Positions 7,463 to 16,763 of a stretch of DNA of 36,114 nucleotides are shown piece after piece; the stretch's first letter is position 1, and every line of letters begins with the position of its first letter. The notes beneath the pieces are model-generated. The model was given only the letters and a program-made list of their open reading frames with translations, did not search any database and had not been told where the DNA came from. This DNA comes from Trueperaceae bacterium (GTDB lineage: Bacteria > Deinococcota > Deinococci > Deinococcales > Trueperaceae): contig JAABRX010000030.1 of NCBI GenBank assembly GCA_011390675.1, positions 1 through 36,114 of the forward strand. The letters are read 5' to 3'. The position numbers were made by a program, and so were the translations under genes.

Positions 7463-9895
7463 GTGGCTGACCCCTGGCAGACGCTCCCCCCGCTCCGGTA
7501 CGCCGGTCGCGAGGGCCCGCGCTTCGTGTTCACCGCCGCCGAGGCGGCCGCCGGTGCGCCCGCGCCGCGCGTGGTCCTGACGGTCGTCGAGGAGGACGTC
7601 GTGCGCGTGCAGGTCCAGCCGCACGGCGCGGCCCAGGTCGGGCGCACCTGGGCGGTCGTCGGCCGCGCGGGCGACGTCGGGCCCGAGGGGCGCGATCGCG
7701 AGGACCTTTCGGTCTTCGCCTGCCCGGAGCCGCAGGTGGACGAGCGTCCGGATGGATTGCGCGTGCGCACCGGGCGCGTCACGGTCGACGTGGCGCTGGC
7801 GCCGTTCGCGCTCCGCTGGTCGCTGCCCGACGGGGCGCCGCTCTTCGAGGACCACCCGGAGCTCGGCTACCGGAGCGCGCGCGGCAGCGCGCGCGGCGTG
7901 CGCCATACGCTGCGCCGCGACGTCGACGAGGTGGTGTTGGGGTTGGGTGAGGTGAGCGGTTCGCTCGACCGCCACGCGCGCCGCTACCGGCTGCGGCCGG
8001 GCGACGCGCTGGGGTACGACGCCGAGCGCGCCGACCCGCTCTACAAGCACCTGCCCGTGGCGCTCACCCTGGGGCGCGCCGGGCACGCGACGGGGCTCCT
8101 CTACGACACCGGTGCCGAGGCGACCTTCGACTTCGGCAGCGAGGTCGACCACTACCTGGGCCCGTACCGCTACGCCGAGTTCCAGGCCAGCGAGCTCGAC
8201 GCCTACGTGCTGATCGGCCCCGCCCTCGCCGACGTGGTGCAGCGCGTGCAGGACCTGACCGGCTACGCCCCGCTGCCGCCGCGCTGGTCGCTCGGGTACC
8301 TCGGCTCCACCATGCGCTACACCGACGCCGACGACCCGACCGCCGAGCTCGCAGGCTTCGTGCGCGCGTTGCGCGCGCACCGCCTCGGCTGCAGCGGCTT
8401 CCACCTCTCGAGCGGCTATTCGATGGGCGACGACGGGCTGCGCTACGTCTTCGAGTGGAACCGGCGCCGCGTCCCGGAGCCCGCTGCGATGGTGCGCGCG
8501 CTGTCGGACTCGGGCGTACGCACGCTGGCGAACGTGAAGCCGGCGCTGCTCACGAGCCATCCCGACCACGAGCGGCTCGGTTCGGCCGGTGCGTTCGTGC
8601 GTGCGGCCTCCGACGACCCCACGCCGCTCGCCCACGGCGCCTATCGGGCACGCTTCTGGGGTGGCGACGCCGGCTACGTCGACTTCACCCACCCCGAGGG
8701 CTACGCCTGGTGGCGCTCGCGCGTGCGCGAGCGGATCCTGGACGTCGGCATCGACGCCACCTGGAACGACAACAACGAGTACCGCATCGAGGACGACGCC
8801 GCGCGATGCGTGGCCGGCGAGGCCGGCGATCTGCGCCCAACGCTGACGCTGCTGATGAACCACGCCAGCCGCGCCGCTCAGCGCGATGCCCACCCCGACC
8901 GGCGCGACTACCAGATCACCCGCTCGGGTGGCCTGGGGATGCAGCGCTACGCCCAGACCTGGTCGGGCGACAACCGCACCAGCTGGCACACGCTCGCGTT
9001 CAACCTGCCGATGGGGCTCTCGATGTCGCTCGTCGGCTGGGCGAACCACGGCCACGACGTCGGCGGCTTCGCCGGCCCGACCCCCGACGCCGAGCTGCTG
9101 GTGCGCTGGATCGAGGCGGGGATCACCCAGCCGCGCTTCTCCATCCACTCGTGGAACGACGACGGCAGCGCCACCGAGCCGTGGACGCACCCCGAGGCGC
9201 TCCCCGCCGTGCGCCGGCTGATGGCGCTGCGCACGGCGCTGGTGCCCTACCTGGCGACGCTGATGTGGAGCGCCGTGCACGACGGGGCGCCGCTCACGCG
9301 GCCGCTCGTCTACGCCTTCCAGGACTGGCGTCCGGGGTGGCGCGAGTCGTTCGTGCACCTGTTGGGCGACGCGCTGCTCGTCGCGCCGGTGCTCGAGCCG
9401 GGGGCGACGACGCGGCGGGCGCACCTGCCGCCGGGGCGCTGGTTGGAGCTCGGTACCGGACGCGTGCATGCCGGGGACGCCTGGGCCGACCTCGACGCGC
9501 CGCTGGGTCGGCCGGTGTGGCTGCTGCGCGAGGGGCACGCCCTGCCGCTCGCCGACGTGGCGGTCGACGCGGACGAGGTGGTGCCCGCCTGGCTCGCCGG
9601 CGGCGCCGACGCCGCGCCGCCGGCCGTCCGCTGGCTCTGCTTCCCCGACGCGTCGGGCGCCGTCCGCGGGCGCCTCACGTGGGAGGACGGCTGGACGCGC
9701 GGCTTCGAACGGGGGGCCGTGGACGTGTTCGAGCTCGACGGGGTGGACGGTGCGGTGCCCCGGCTGAAGCGCGCCACGGCGGGCAGCGGCATCGCCCCCG
9801 GAGCGCACGAGGCGTGGTCGCCGGCGGCGGCTGGCGGCGCTCGGTTGCCCTGGTTCGACGCCACCTGGACGCGAGCGGCGCTGACCGTGGAGTGA
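7463..9895 (+). CDS. Glycoside hydrolase family 31 (alpha-glucosidase/alpha-xylosidase)
   Basis: LGLGEVSGSLDRHARRYRLRPGDALGYDAERADPLYKHLP, nucleophile motif TWNDNNEY, acid motif WSGDNRTSW; GTG start inferred just after the preceding stop. Confidence 0.9.
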   Translation: MADPWQTLPPLRYAGREGPRFVFTAAEAAAGAPAPRVVLTVVEEDVVRVQVQPHGAAQVGRTWAVVGRAGDVGPEGRDREDLSVFACPEPQVDERPDGLRVRTGRVTVDVALAPFALRWSLPDGAPLFEDHPELGYRSARGSARGVRHTLRRDVDEVVLGLGEVSGSLDRHARRYRLRPGDALGYDAERADPLYKHLPVALTLGRAGHATGLLYDTGAEATFDFGSEVDHYLGPYRYAEFQASELDAYVLIGPALADVVQRVQDLTGYAPLPPRWSLGYLGSTMRYTDADDPTAELAGFVRALRAHRLGCSGFHLSSGYSMGDDGLRYVFEWNRRRVPEPAAMVRALSDSGVRTLANVKPALLTSHPDHERLGSAGAFVRAASDDPTPLAHGAYRARFWGGDAGYVDFTHPEGYAWWRSRVRERILDVGIDATWNDNNEYRIEDDAARCVAGEAGDLRPTLTLLMNHASRAAQRDAHPDRRDYQITRSGGLGMQRYAQTWSGDNRTSWHTLAFNLPMGLSMSLVGWANHGHDVGGFAGPTPDAELLVRWIEAGITQPRFSIHSWNDDGSATEPWTHPEALPAVRRLMALRTALVPYLATLMWSAVHDGAPLTRPLVYAFQDWRPGWRESFVHLLGDALLVAPVLEPGATTRRAHLPPGRWLELGTGRVHAGDAWADLDAPLGRPVWLLREGHALPLADVAVDADEVVPAWLAGGADAAPPAVRWLCFPDASGAVRGRLTWEDGWTRGFERGAVDVFELDGVDGAVPRLKRATAGSGIAPGAHEAWSPAAAGGARLPWFDATWTRAALTVE

Positions 9896-9900
9896 CCGCG

Positions 9901-9921
9901 CGCGGCGGACCTTCCGCCGCG
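9901..9921. terminator. Hairpin 3' of GH31 gene, followed by GGGGCGCGCCCC palindrome
   Basis: CGCGGCGGA-cct-TCCGCCGCG, 9-bp perfect stem beginning 6 nt after the stop codon; no T-tract. Confidence 0.5.
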
Positions 9922-9976
9922 TCCCGGGGCGCGCCCCCTACGCTGGAGGGTACGGAACCCGATCCGCGGAGGGGCC

Positions 9977-12199
9977 ATGGCCACGAGCCGCTTGCTGCAG
10001 CACCCGATCCTGCCGGTCGCGCCGCGCGCCGACGTGCCGTTCACCTGGGACGGCCGCCCATGCACGGCGAAGGCCGGCGAGCCCATCGCCTCGGCCGTCA
10101 TGGCGCACGGCGTGCGCGTCTTCGGCCACCACCCCAAGGACGGCAGCCCGCAGGGGCTCTGGTGCGCCAACGGACAGTGCGCGCAGTGCCTGGTGTTGGC
10201 CGATGGACGTCCGGTCAAGGCCTGCACGACGCCGGTGGTGGCGGGGATGGACGTGCGCCCGCTCGACGGCCTGCCGCCGCTGGCGGCGGAGGGTGCCCGG
10301 CCGACGCTCGGCGACGTCGAGCGCCGCGAGGTGCCGGTGCTCATCGTCGGCGGTGGCCCCGCGGGGCTCGCCGCAGCGGCGGAGCTGGGCGCCCACGGCG
10401 TCCCGGTGCTGCTGATCGACGACAAGGACCGCTTGGGCGGCAAGCTCGTGCTGCAGACGCACCGCTTCTTCGGCTCGGTCGAGGCGGTCCACGCGGGCAC
10501 CCGCGGCACCCACATCGGGGAGCGGCTGGCGCGCGAGGCGCTCGCCTTCGACACCACCGAGGTCTGGCCTGAATCGACGGCGTTGGCGGCGTTCGCCGAC
10601 GGCTGGGTGGGGGTGTGGCGAGGCGGCGCGCGCTACGTGCTCGTGCGCCCGCAGGTGCTGCTCGTCGCCGCCGGTTCGCGCGAGCGCGCGCTCCCGTTCC
10701 GTGGGAACACGCGACCCGGGGTGTTGGGGGCCGGCGCCTTCCAGACGCTCCTCAACCGCGACCTGGTGCGCGTCGCCGAGCGCCTGTTCGTCGTCGGCGG
10801 CGGCAACGTCGGCCTGATCACCGCGTACCACGCGCTGCAGGCGGGCGTGGAGGTCGTGGGGCTCGCCGAGGCGGCGACCGAGTGCGGCGGCTATCGCGTC
10901 CACCGGGACAAGCTCGCGCGCCTGGGGGTCCCGATCTTCACGGCGCACACGGTGCTCGCGGCGCACGGGCGAGCCGACGCCGATCCGTCGACCGCGATCG
11001 ACCGCGGCGGCCCGGACGCCGCCGACGACGGCCGCGTGGCCGCCGTGACGATCGCGCGCGTCGACGAGGGCTTCCGGCCGGTGCCGGGGACCGAGCGCAC
11101 GTTCGCGTGCGACGCCGTTCTGGTGGCGGTGGGGCTCGACCCGGTCGACGAGCTGACGCTGCAGGCGCGCGCGGCCGGCATTCAGGTGGTCGCGGCCGGC
11201 GACGCCGAGCGCATCGCCGAGGCCTCGGCCGCGATGATGGCCGGCCGCATCCGCGGGCGCGAGATCGCGCACGCGCTCGGCGCTCCGGTCGATCCCGTCC
11301 CCGCCGACTGGGCGCGCACCGCCGACCTCCTGCGTTCGAAGCCGGGCCCGGGGGTCGCCGAGGCGCCACCGCCGCCCGCGGTCGGCGTGCACCCGGTGTT
11401 CCACTGCACCCAGGAGATCCCGTGCAACCCGTGCACGTCGGTCTGCCCGCAGGAGCTGATCCACATCGACCCGGACGACCTGCGGCAGGTGCCGACGCTC
11501 CTGGAGGGCGCGTGCCTGGGCTGCGAGCGCTGCGTGCGCGTCTGCCCCGGGTTGGCGATCACCCTCGTCGACCATCGCGAGGACCCCGAGCGGCCGCTGG
11601 TCACCGTCCCCTTCGAGTTCGTCGCCGACGCGGTGCACGCGGGCGACGCGGTGACGCTGCTCGACACCGTCGGCGGGGTGCTGGGCGAGGCCGAGGTGGT
11701 GCGGGTGCGCGGCGCACCGCGCGCTCGGCGCGCCGACGCGGCCGCGCTGGGCGACGCCGCGGCGCCGGCCGGCGACCGCCCACCGCGCGCGGCCGGTGGC
11801 GTCGACGGCACGCTGCTCGTGCAGGTGCGCGCGCCGGCCGCCGTCGCGGCGCGGGTCGCCGGGGTGCGCCCGCGCGGGCTCGCGGCGTTCGAAGGCGGCA
11901 GCTGGTCGGACGTGGCGAGCGCGCAGGCCGTGGCCGACGACGAGGTCGTCTGCCGCTGCGAGCGCGTCACCGCCGGCGAGCTGCGCGCGCTCATCCGTGC
12001 GGGCCACCGCGACGTGAACGACCTCAAGGCGCGCACGCGCGCCGAGATGGGCGCGTGTGGGGCCAAGACGTGCGCGCCGCTCATCGCGCGCCTGTTCCGC
12101 GAAGAGGGGGTGGCGGCGGCCGACGTCACCCCCGGCGTGCGCCGGCCCCCCTTCGTCGAGGTTCCGCTGGGCGTGTTCGCCGGAGCCGAGGAACCGTGA
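9977..12199 (+). CDS. Multidomain FAD/iron-sulfur oxidoreductase (Fer2_4-like, FAD/NAD(P)-binding, 2x4Fe-4S, BFD-like)
   Basis: GLWCANGQCAQCLVLADGRPVKAC (2Fe-2S); VPVLIVGGGPAGLAAAAELGAHGV (FAD); CNPCTSVCPQELI and CLGCERCVRVCP (4Fe-4S); VVCRCERVTAGELRALIRAGHRDVNDLKARTRAEMGACGAKTC (BFD-like). Confidence 0.9.
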   Translation: MATSRLLQHPILPVAPRADVPFTWDGRPCTAKAGEPIASAVMAHGVRVFGHHPKDGSPQGLWCANGQCAQCLVLADGRPVKACTTPVVAGMDVRPLDGLPPLAAEGARPTLGDVERREVPVLIVGGGPAGLAAAAELGAHGVPVLLIDDKDRLGGKLVLQTHRFFGSVEAVHAGTRGTHIGERLAREALAFDTTEVWPESTALAAFADGWVGVWRGGARYVLVRPQVLLVAAGSRERALPFRGNTRPGVLGAGAFQTLLNRDLVRVAERLFVVGGGNVGLITAYHALQAGVEVVGLAEAATECGGYRVHRDKLARLGVPIFTAHTVLAAHGRADADPSTAIDRGGPDAADDGRVAAVTIARVDEGFRPVPGTERTFACDAVLVAVGLDPVDELTLQARAAGIQVVAAGDAERIAEASAAMMAGRIRGREIAHALGAPVDPVPADWARTADLLRSKPGPGVAEAPPPPAVGVHPVFHCTQEIPCNPCTSVCPQELIHIDPDDLRQVPTLLEGACLGCERCVRVCPGLAITLVDHREDPERPLVTVPFEFVADAVHAGDAVTLLDTVGGVLGEAEVVRVRGAPRARRADAAALGDAAAPAGDRPPRAAGGVDGTLLVQVRAPAAVAARVAGVRPRGLAAFEGGSWSDVASAQAVADDEVVCRCERVTAGELRALIRAGHRDVNDLKARTRAEMGACGAKTCAPLIARLFREEGVAAADVTPGVRRPPFVEVPLGVFAGAEEP

Positions 12200-13353
12200 G
12201 CGCTCCGCATCCCGACGTCGTGGTCGTGGGCGCCGGCAGCGTCGGCGTGCCGATCGCCCTGGCGCTCGCGCGCAGCGGCGTGCGCGTGACCGTCGTCGAC
12301 GCCGCCGCGAGCGCAGGGCAGGGGGCGAACAAGGCGGCGATCGGTGGCGTGCGCGCCACCCACGCCGACCCCGCCAAGATCCGCGTCGGAAGCGAGAGCC
12401 TGCGCACCTTCGCGACCTGGGAGGCCGAGCACGGCGACGACCTCGAGTGGGTCACCGGCGGCTACGCCTTCGTCGCGTACCGAGAGCAGGAGGAGGCGAC
12501 CTTCCACGCCCTGCTGGACGTACAGCGCCGCCACGGGCTCGACATCGACTGGCTGGATCGCGATGCGTTGCTGGAGCGCGCCCCCGACCTCGAGCGCGAG
12601 GAGCTGCGCGGCGGCACCTTCTCGCCCGGCGACGGCCACTGCTCGACGCTCCTCGCCAGCCATGCGCTCTACGACGCGGCGCGGCGCGCGGGCGCGACGT
12701 TCCGCTTCGGCGAACGAGCGACGGACGTGACGGTCGCGGGCGGACGGGTGCGCGGGCTGGTCACCGATCGGGGCACCTACGCCGCGGACGTGGTGGTGAA
12801 CGCGGCGGGGGGCTCGGCCGCGGCGATCGCGGCGCTCGCCGAGGAGCGGCTCGACGTGCGCGCCGACCTGCACGAGGCGGCGATCACCGAACCGGTCGCG
12901 CCCTTCCTGAACCCGATGGTGGTCGACGTGCGGCCGGGTCCGGGGTCGGCGAACGTGTACTTCTATCAATCGAAGCGCGGCCAGGTGATCTTCTGCCTCA
13001 CGCCCGATCCGCCCCTTTGGGGCGAGGACCGGCGCGCCACCAGCGTCTTCCTGCCGCAGGTCGCGCGGCGCATGGTGGCGCTCATGCCGCGCCTGCGCCA
13101 CCTGCGCGTCCGCCGCACCTGGCGCGGCGTCTACCCGATGACGCCCGACGGCTCGCCGTTGGTCGGCTGGTCCGAGGGGACCCAGGGGCTGCTGCACGCA
13201 GCGGGCACGTGCGGGCAGGGCTTCATGCTCGGCCCCGGCATCGGCACGCTCGTCGCGCGGATGGTGCAGGGGTCCACGACCGACGAGGACGCGGCGACGC
13301 TGGCGGCGTGGGCACCGCACCGCGCGTTCGCGGGCCAAGAGGCGCTTCGCTGA
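12196..13353 (+). CDS. FAD-dependent oxidoreductase, DAO / sarcosine oxidase beta-like
   Basis: PDVVVVGAGSVGVPIALALARSGVRVTVVDA Rossmann; GGVRATHADPAKIRVG; GTG start overlaps previous stop by 4 nt (GTGA). Confidence 0.88.
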   Translation: MSAPHPDVVVVGAGSVGVPIALALARSGVRVTVVDAAASAGQGANKAAIGGVRATHADPAKIRVGSESLRTFATWEAEHGDDLEWVTGGYAFVAYREQEEATFHALLDVQRRHGLDIDWLDRDALLERAPDLEREELRGGTFSPGDGHCSTLLASHALYDAARRAGATFRFGERATDVTVAGGRVRGLVTDRGTYAADVVVNAAGGSAAAIAALAEERLDVRADLHEAAITEPVAPFLNPMVVDVRPGPGSANVYFYQSKRGQVIFCLTPDPPLWGEDRRATSVFLPQVARRMVALMPRLRHLRVRRTWRGVYPMTPDGSPLVGWSEGTQGLLHAAGTCGQGFMLGPGIGTLVARMVQGSTTDEDAATLAAWAPHRAFAGQEALR

Positions 13354-13380
13354 CGGCGATGCCCTTCGGCTGGACGCGGC

Positions 13381-14328
13381 CTACAGCGACTGCACGACCA
13401 CCTTGCGGTAGAGACGCTCCACGTCGTCCAGCCGGCACAGCTGGGTGCCCTCGGTGAGCACGGTGGCGGTGCCGGTGGCCACGCCCCAGCGCACCGCTTC
13501 GTCGAGCGCGTCGCCGCGCGCCAGCGCGACCACCAGGGCGGCCACCATGCTGTCGCCCGCACCGACCGCGCTGCGCACCCGGACCGGCGGCGCGTGCGCG
13601 AGCCAGTCGCCCTCGGCGTTGCTCGCGATGACGCCGCCGGCGCCCAGCGAGGTGACGACCACGGCGACGCCGTGCTCGTCGATGAGCCGCCGGGCGGCCG
13701 CGCGCACGTCGTCGTCGTCCTCGACCGGGGCGTCCGTCAGGGCACCCAGCTCGCGGCGGTTGGGCTTGACCAGGTACGGGCCCGCCTTCACGCCTTCGGC
13801 CAGCGCCGCGTTGCTCGTGTCGAGCACCACCCGGCATCCGGCCGGTGCGGCGCGGACGAGCCGCCCGTAGAGGTCGTCGGCCACCGCGTCGGGGAGGCTG
13901 CCGCTCAGGACCAGGAACGCCGGGGTGGGGTCGAGCGCCGCGACGGCCGCGACGCAGGCCTGCACCTCGGTGTCCGTGAGCACCGGGCCGGGCATGCCGA
14001 AGCGGAACTGGCGACCGGTGCTGCGCTCGTAGACGATCAGGTGCTCGCGCGTCTCGCCCGCGACCGGCAGCGGTCGGTGCTCGAGGCCGAGCTCGTCGAG
14101 CAGCGCTTCGAGGCGCGTGCCGGCGGTACCGCCCCGCGTCCACAGCGCGGTGGCGTCGTGGCCGAGCTCACGGACGACGCGCGCGACGTTGATCCCGCCG
14201 CCTCCGGGTTCGGGGAGGGGTGCGTCGCAGCGCAGCTTGCGCTCGGCGACCACCTGGTCGACGGAGGTGCTCACGTCGACCGCCGGGTTGAGCGTCACCG
14301 TGACGATCGGGGCGGAGGTGCGGGGCAC
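13381..14328 (-). CDS. 1-phosphofructokinase/PfkB family hexose kinase
   Basis: VTVTLNPAVDVSTSVDQV, GGGGINVARVVRELGHDATALW, SAVGAGDSMVAALVVALARG. Confidence 0.92.
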   Translation of the reverse strand: MPRTSAPIVTVTLNPAVDVSTSVDQVVAERKLRCDAPLPEPGGGGINVARVVRELGHDATALWTRGGTAGTRLEALLDELGLEHRPLPVAGETREHLIVYERSTGRQFRFGMPGPVLTDTEVQACVAAVAALDPTPAFLVLSGSLPDAVADDLYGRLVRAAPAGCRVVLDTSNAALAEGVKAGPYLVKPNRRELGALTDAPVEDDDDVRAAARRLIDEHGVAVVVTSLGAGGVIASNAEGDWLAHAPPVRVRSAVGAGDSMVAALVVALARGDALDEAVRWGVATGTATVLTEGTQLCRLDDVERLYRKVVVQSL

Positions 14329-14329
14329 G

Positions 14330-14527
14330 TCAGGCGGGCGGACGGTCGTCGTCCTCTTCGAGCGCTCGCAGTTGTTCGAGGACGTCGGGGTGGGCGTGGG
14401 TCCAGGGCTCGTCGGCGTCGATCGCCAACTTGCAGACGTGGCACACGAGCCCGAAGACCTCGGCGGGTCGTTCCGAGCAGATCGCGCAGGGGCCTTCGTC
14501 GACGGGGAACGCGCGGGCGTCGCTCAT
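14330..14527 (-). CDS. Small CxxC...CxxC protein (possible zinc ribbon), uncharacterised
   Basis: 65 aa, CAIC and CHVC motifs, GAGGAGG SD, 1 nt upstream of the PfkB gene start. Confidence 0.75.
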   Translation of the reverse strand: MSDARAFPVDEGPCAICSERPAEVFGLVCHVCKLAIDADEPWTHAHPDVLEQLRALEEDDDRPPA

Positions 14528-14549
14528 GGTGGCCTCCTCGCCCTCCAGC

Positions 14550-15761
14550 CTAAGGGCTCACCGCGCGCGCGATCGAGGATGCGCCACCGGCCGCGTCGAC
14601 CCCGCGCACCAGCGCCTCGACGAAATCGGTCGTGCGCGCGAGCACGCCTTCGTCGACGCGCTCGACGACGTCGCCGACGGTGTGCCAGTCGGGGATGACG
14701 CCCTCGGGCGTCAGCCCCACGAACGAGAGCGACGGCACCCCGGCGGCCATGAAGGTGGTCGCGTCGGTATGGAGCGTGGTGTACGGGCGCTCGTAGCCGC
14801 CCAGGTCGGGGCGCTCGGCGGCGAGGGCGAGCGCTCGAGCGCGCAGGTCGGGGTCGGGGCGCAGCGGGAAGACCATCCCCTCGACCGTGGTCCAGCACGG
14901 TCCGGCGCCGCGTCCGGCGACGTTGTCCACCGAGATCGCGCGGGCGCCGCGCAGCGCGTCGCGGTGGCGGGCCAGGTACGCCTGCGCCCCGTAGGACCCC
15001 ACCTCCTCGGCGCCGGTGACGAGCACGGTGACCTCGGTGCGCGCGAGCGGCGCCCGCACGAGCCGTTCGGCGACCTCCAGGACGACGCCCACGCCACTCG
15101 CGTTGTCGTTCGCGCCGGCGGTGTGCGGGGTGGCGTCGGGCTGCAGCGTCAGTCCGAGCATCCACGCGTAGACGGGCGCGAGCAGGAGCAACCAGGCGCG
15201 AGCGGCGCCGGGGTCGACCACCGCGACCGCCGCGAACGCGACGGTTCCCAGCACGAAGGCGGCCACGCCCGCGCTCGTCGAAGCCTTGAACAGCGTCAGC
15301 CGCGCCGGTGAGGTGAAGGCCCACGGGGTGCGGTGCGTGTCGACGTGCGCGACGAGGATCAGCCGCTCCGCCACGGGCCCGGTCGGGGCGAGCGCTGCGT
15401 GCACGTTCGTGCTCTCGCCACGGCGGACGAGCGCGCGCAGCGGGTTGGGTCGGAAGTACATCTCGAGGAAGACCGACGCGGTGGCGATCGCGAGCAGCAC
15501 GGCCCCGGCGGCGGCGCCACCGCGACCGCCCCACACCGCGAGCACGCTCGCGACGAGCGCCATCGCCGACGCCAGCGCGAACGGGCGCCAGCCGCTCACC
15601 GGGGCGGGGAAGGGCTCGACGTGCGGCGCCAGACCGAGCGCCTCGAGCCGTGCGGCCGCGTAGGCGGCGCCGGCGCGTTCGCCGTCGGTGGTGGTACCGC
15701 GCGGCCCGATCGTTCCCGCGAGGTGGCGGACGTGGTCGAGGGCGCTGTGGGCGTCGGGCAT
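14550..15761 (-). CDS. M28 family zinc peptidase with internal transmembrane segments
   Basis: AHVDTHRTPW, DNASGVGVVLEVAERL, EEVGSYGAQAYL, PDWHTVGDVVE metallopeptidase motifs; two hydrophobic blocks. Confidence 0.85.
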   Translation of the reverse strand: MPDAHSALDHVRHLAGTIGPRGTTTDGERAGAAYAAARLEALGLAPHVEPFPAPVSGWRPFALASAMALVASVLAVWGGRGGAAAGAVLLAIATASVFLEMYFRPNPLRALVRRGESTNVHAALAPTGPVAERLILVAHVDTHRTPWAFTSPARLTLFKASTSAGVAAFVLGTVAFAAVAVVDPGAARAWLLLLAPVYAWMLGLTLQPDATPHTAGANDNASGVGVVLEVAERLVRAPLARTEVTVLVTGAEEVGSYGAQAYLARHRDALRGARAISVDNVAGRGAGPCWTTVEGMVFPLRPDPDLRARALALAAERPDLGGYERPYTTLHTDATTFMAAGVPSLSFVGLTPEGVIPDWHTVGDVVERVDEGVLARTTDFVEALVRGVDAAGGASSIARAVSP

Positions 15762-15769
15762 GACCGATG

Positions 15770-16348
15770 CTACGGCGCCGGCTGCCGCGCCTCGAAGGCG
15801 TCGAACTCCTCGCGGGTGAGGCCGAAGCAGAGCTCGTCCTCGAAGGTGCCGCGGGTGTAGGTGTGGCGGCGCAGCCGCCCCTCCTGGACCGCGCCGAGGC
15901 GCGCCATGTGGCGCACCATCGCGTCGTTGTGCTCGCTGCAGCGCACCTCGTACTTCTGGAAGCGCAGCTCATGGAAGGCGTAGCGCAGCAGCAGGTGCTT
16001 GGCCTCGAGGCCGTAGCCGCGCCCGCGGAAGGCGCGGTAAACGCGCGACCCCGTCTGGAAGGTGCCGTTCTTGCGGTCCATCGAGTGCAGGTTCATGCCG
16101 CCGATCAGCGTGCCGTCGAGCGTCTCGATCGAGAACATCAGCCGCTCCTCGGACGACCCGAACTCCGCGTACTTGGACGCGAAGGCGTCGGCGTCGTGGC
16201 GCGACTTGGGCAGCGGGGTGCCGGCGTTGAGGAAGTGCGTGGCCTCGCCGTCCTCCTGCTCCTCGACGAGCCACAGGTCGACGTCGTCGCGGTGCATGGG
16301 TCGGAGGCGGATGCGCGGGCCTTGCCAGTACGGGGAGGACGTGGTCAT
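15770..16348 (-). CDS. GNAT family N-acetyltransferase (RimJ/RimL-like)
   Basis: PRIRLRPMHRDDVDLW ... GSRVYRAFRGRGYGLEAKHLLLRYAFHELRFQKYEVRCSEHNDAMVRHMARLGA. Confidence 0.9.
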   Translation of the reverse strand: MTTSSPYWQGPRIRLRPMHRDDVDLWLVEEQEDGEATHFLNAGTPLPKSRHDADAFASKYAEFGSSEERLMFSIETLDGTLIGGMNLHSMDRKNGTFQTGSRVYRAFRGRGYGLEAKHLLLRYAFHELRFQKYEVRCSEHNDAMVRHMARLGAVQEGRLRRHTYTRGTFEDELCFGLTREEFDAFEARQPAP

Positions 16349-16440
16349 GAGGGCTCCGATGGCGCGGGCGGGCGGCGCCCGGGCGCATCGAGGCTAGCGC
16401 GCGAGGCGCTCGGGCGGCATGGACGGCTGCCCCGATGCGG

Positions 16441-16650
16441 TCAGGGGCGCGGGTCGGGACTCGGTGCCGCACCGGCGCGGCGGGCGGCGGCCCGCAGGCG
16501 CGTGGCGGCGCGGCGGCAGGCGTCGGAGCAGTAGCGGACGTCGGCGAAGACCCCGCGCCGCCGCCACTTGCCGCGGTCGGCGAAGGGGCGGCCGCAGGCG
16601 GTGCAGGTCTTGGTGGCGGCCGGGCGGGCGCCGGCGGTCCGGCGGGGCAT
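16441..16650 (-). CDS. DUF2256-like small cysteine-rich protein
   Basis: KTCTACGRPFADRGKWRRRGVFADVRYCSDACRR resembles the DUF2256 pattern; 69 aa from ATG at 16650. Confidence 0.65.
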   Translation of the reverse strand: MPRRTAGARPAATKTCTACGRPFADRGKWRRRGVFADVRYCSDACRRAATRLRAAARRAGAAPSPDPRP

Positions 16651-16710
16651 GCCGAAGCCTAGGCGGTCGCGGCGGTCGACACCGAACGCGCGACCACGGT
16701 GCCGAAGGGC

Positions 16711-16763
16711 TTGACGGGAAGGGGGCCTCGTGCAATCATTCAGACACAAAATCAATGAACGAT
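16711..16763 (+). promoter_or_regulatory. ROK gene promoter with overlapping imperfect dyad
   Basis: TTGACG-17 nt-AATCAT (16711-16739); dyad ATCATTCA-13 nt-TGAACGAT (16735-16763), arms 7/8 complementary. Confidence 0.6.

Noticed and set aside
7319-9808. 829-aa minus-strand ORF opposite GH31
   Set aside because: Shadow frame of a well-supported GH31 gene, no recognisable domain.
10615-12195. Long N-terminal part of the 912-aa ORF before the DAO oxidoreductase
   Set aside because: Arg/Gly-rich out-of-frame translation of the upstream Fe-S flavoprotein; true start is GTG at 12196.
11182-13338. 718-aa minus-strand ORF
   Set aside because: Shadow frame across two flavoenzyme genes.
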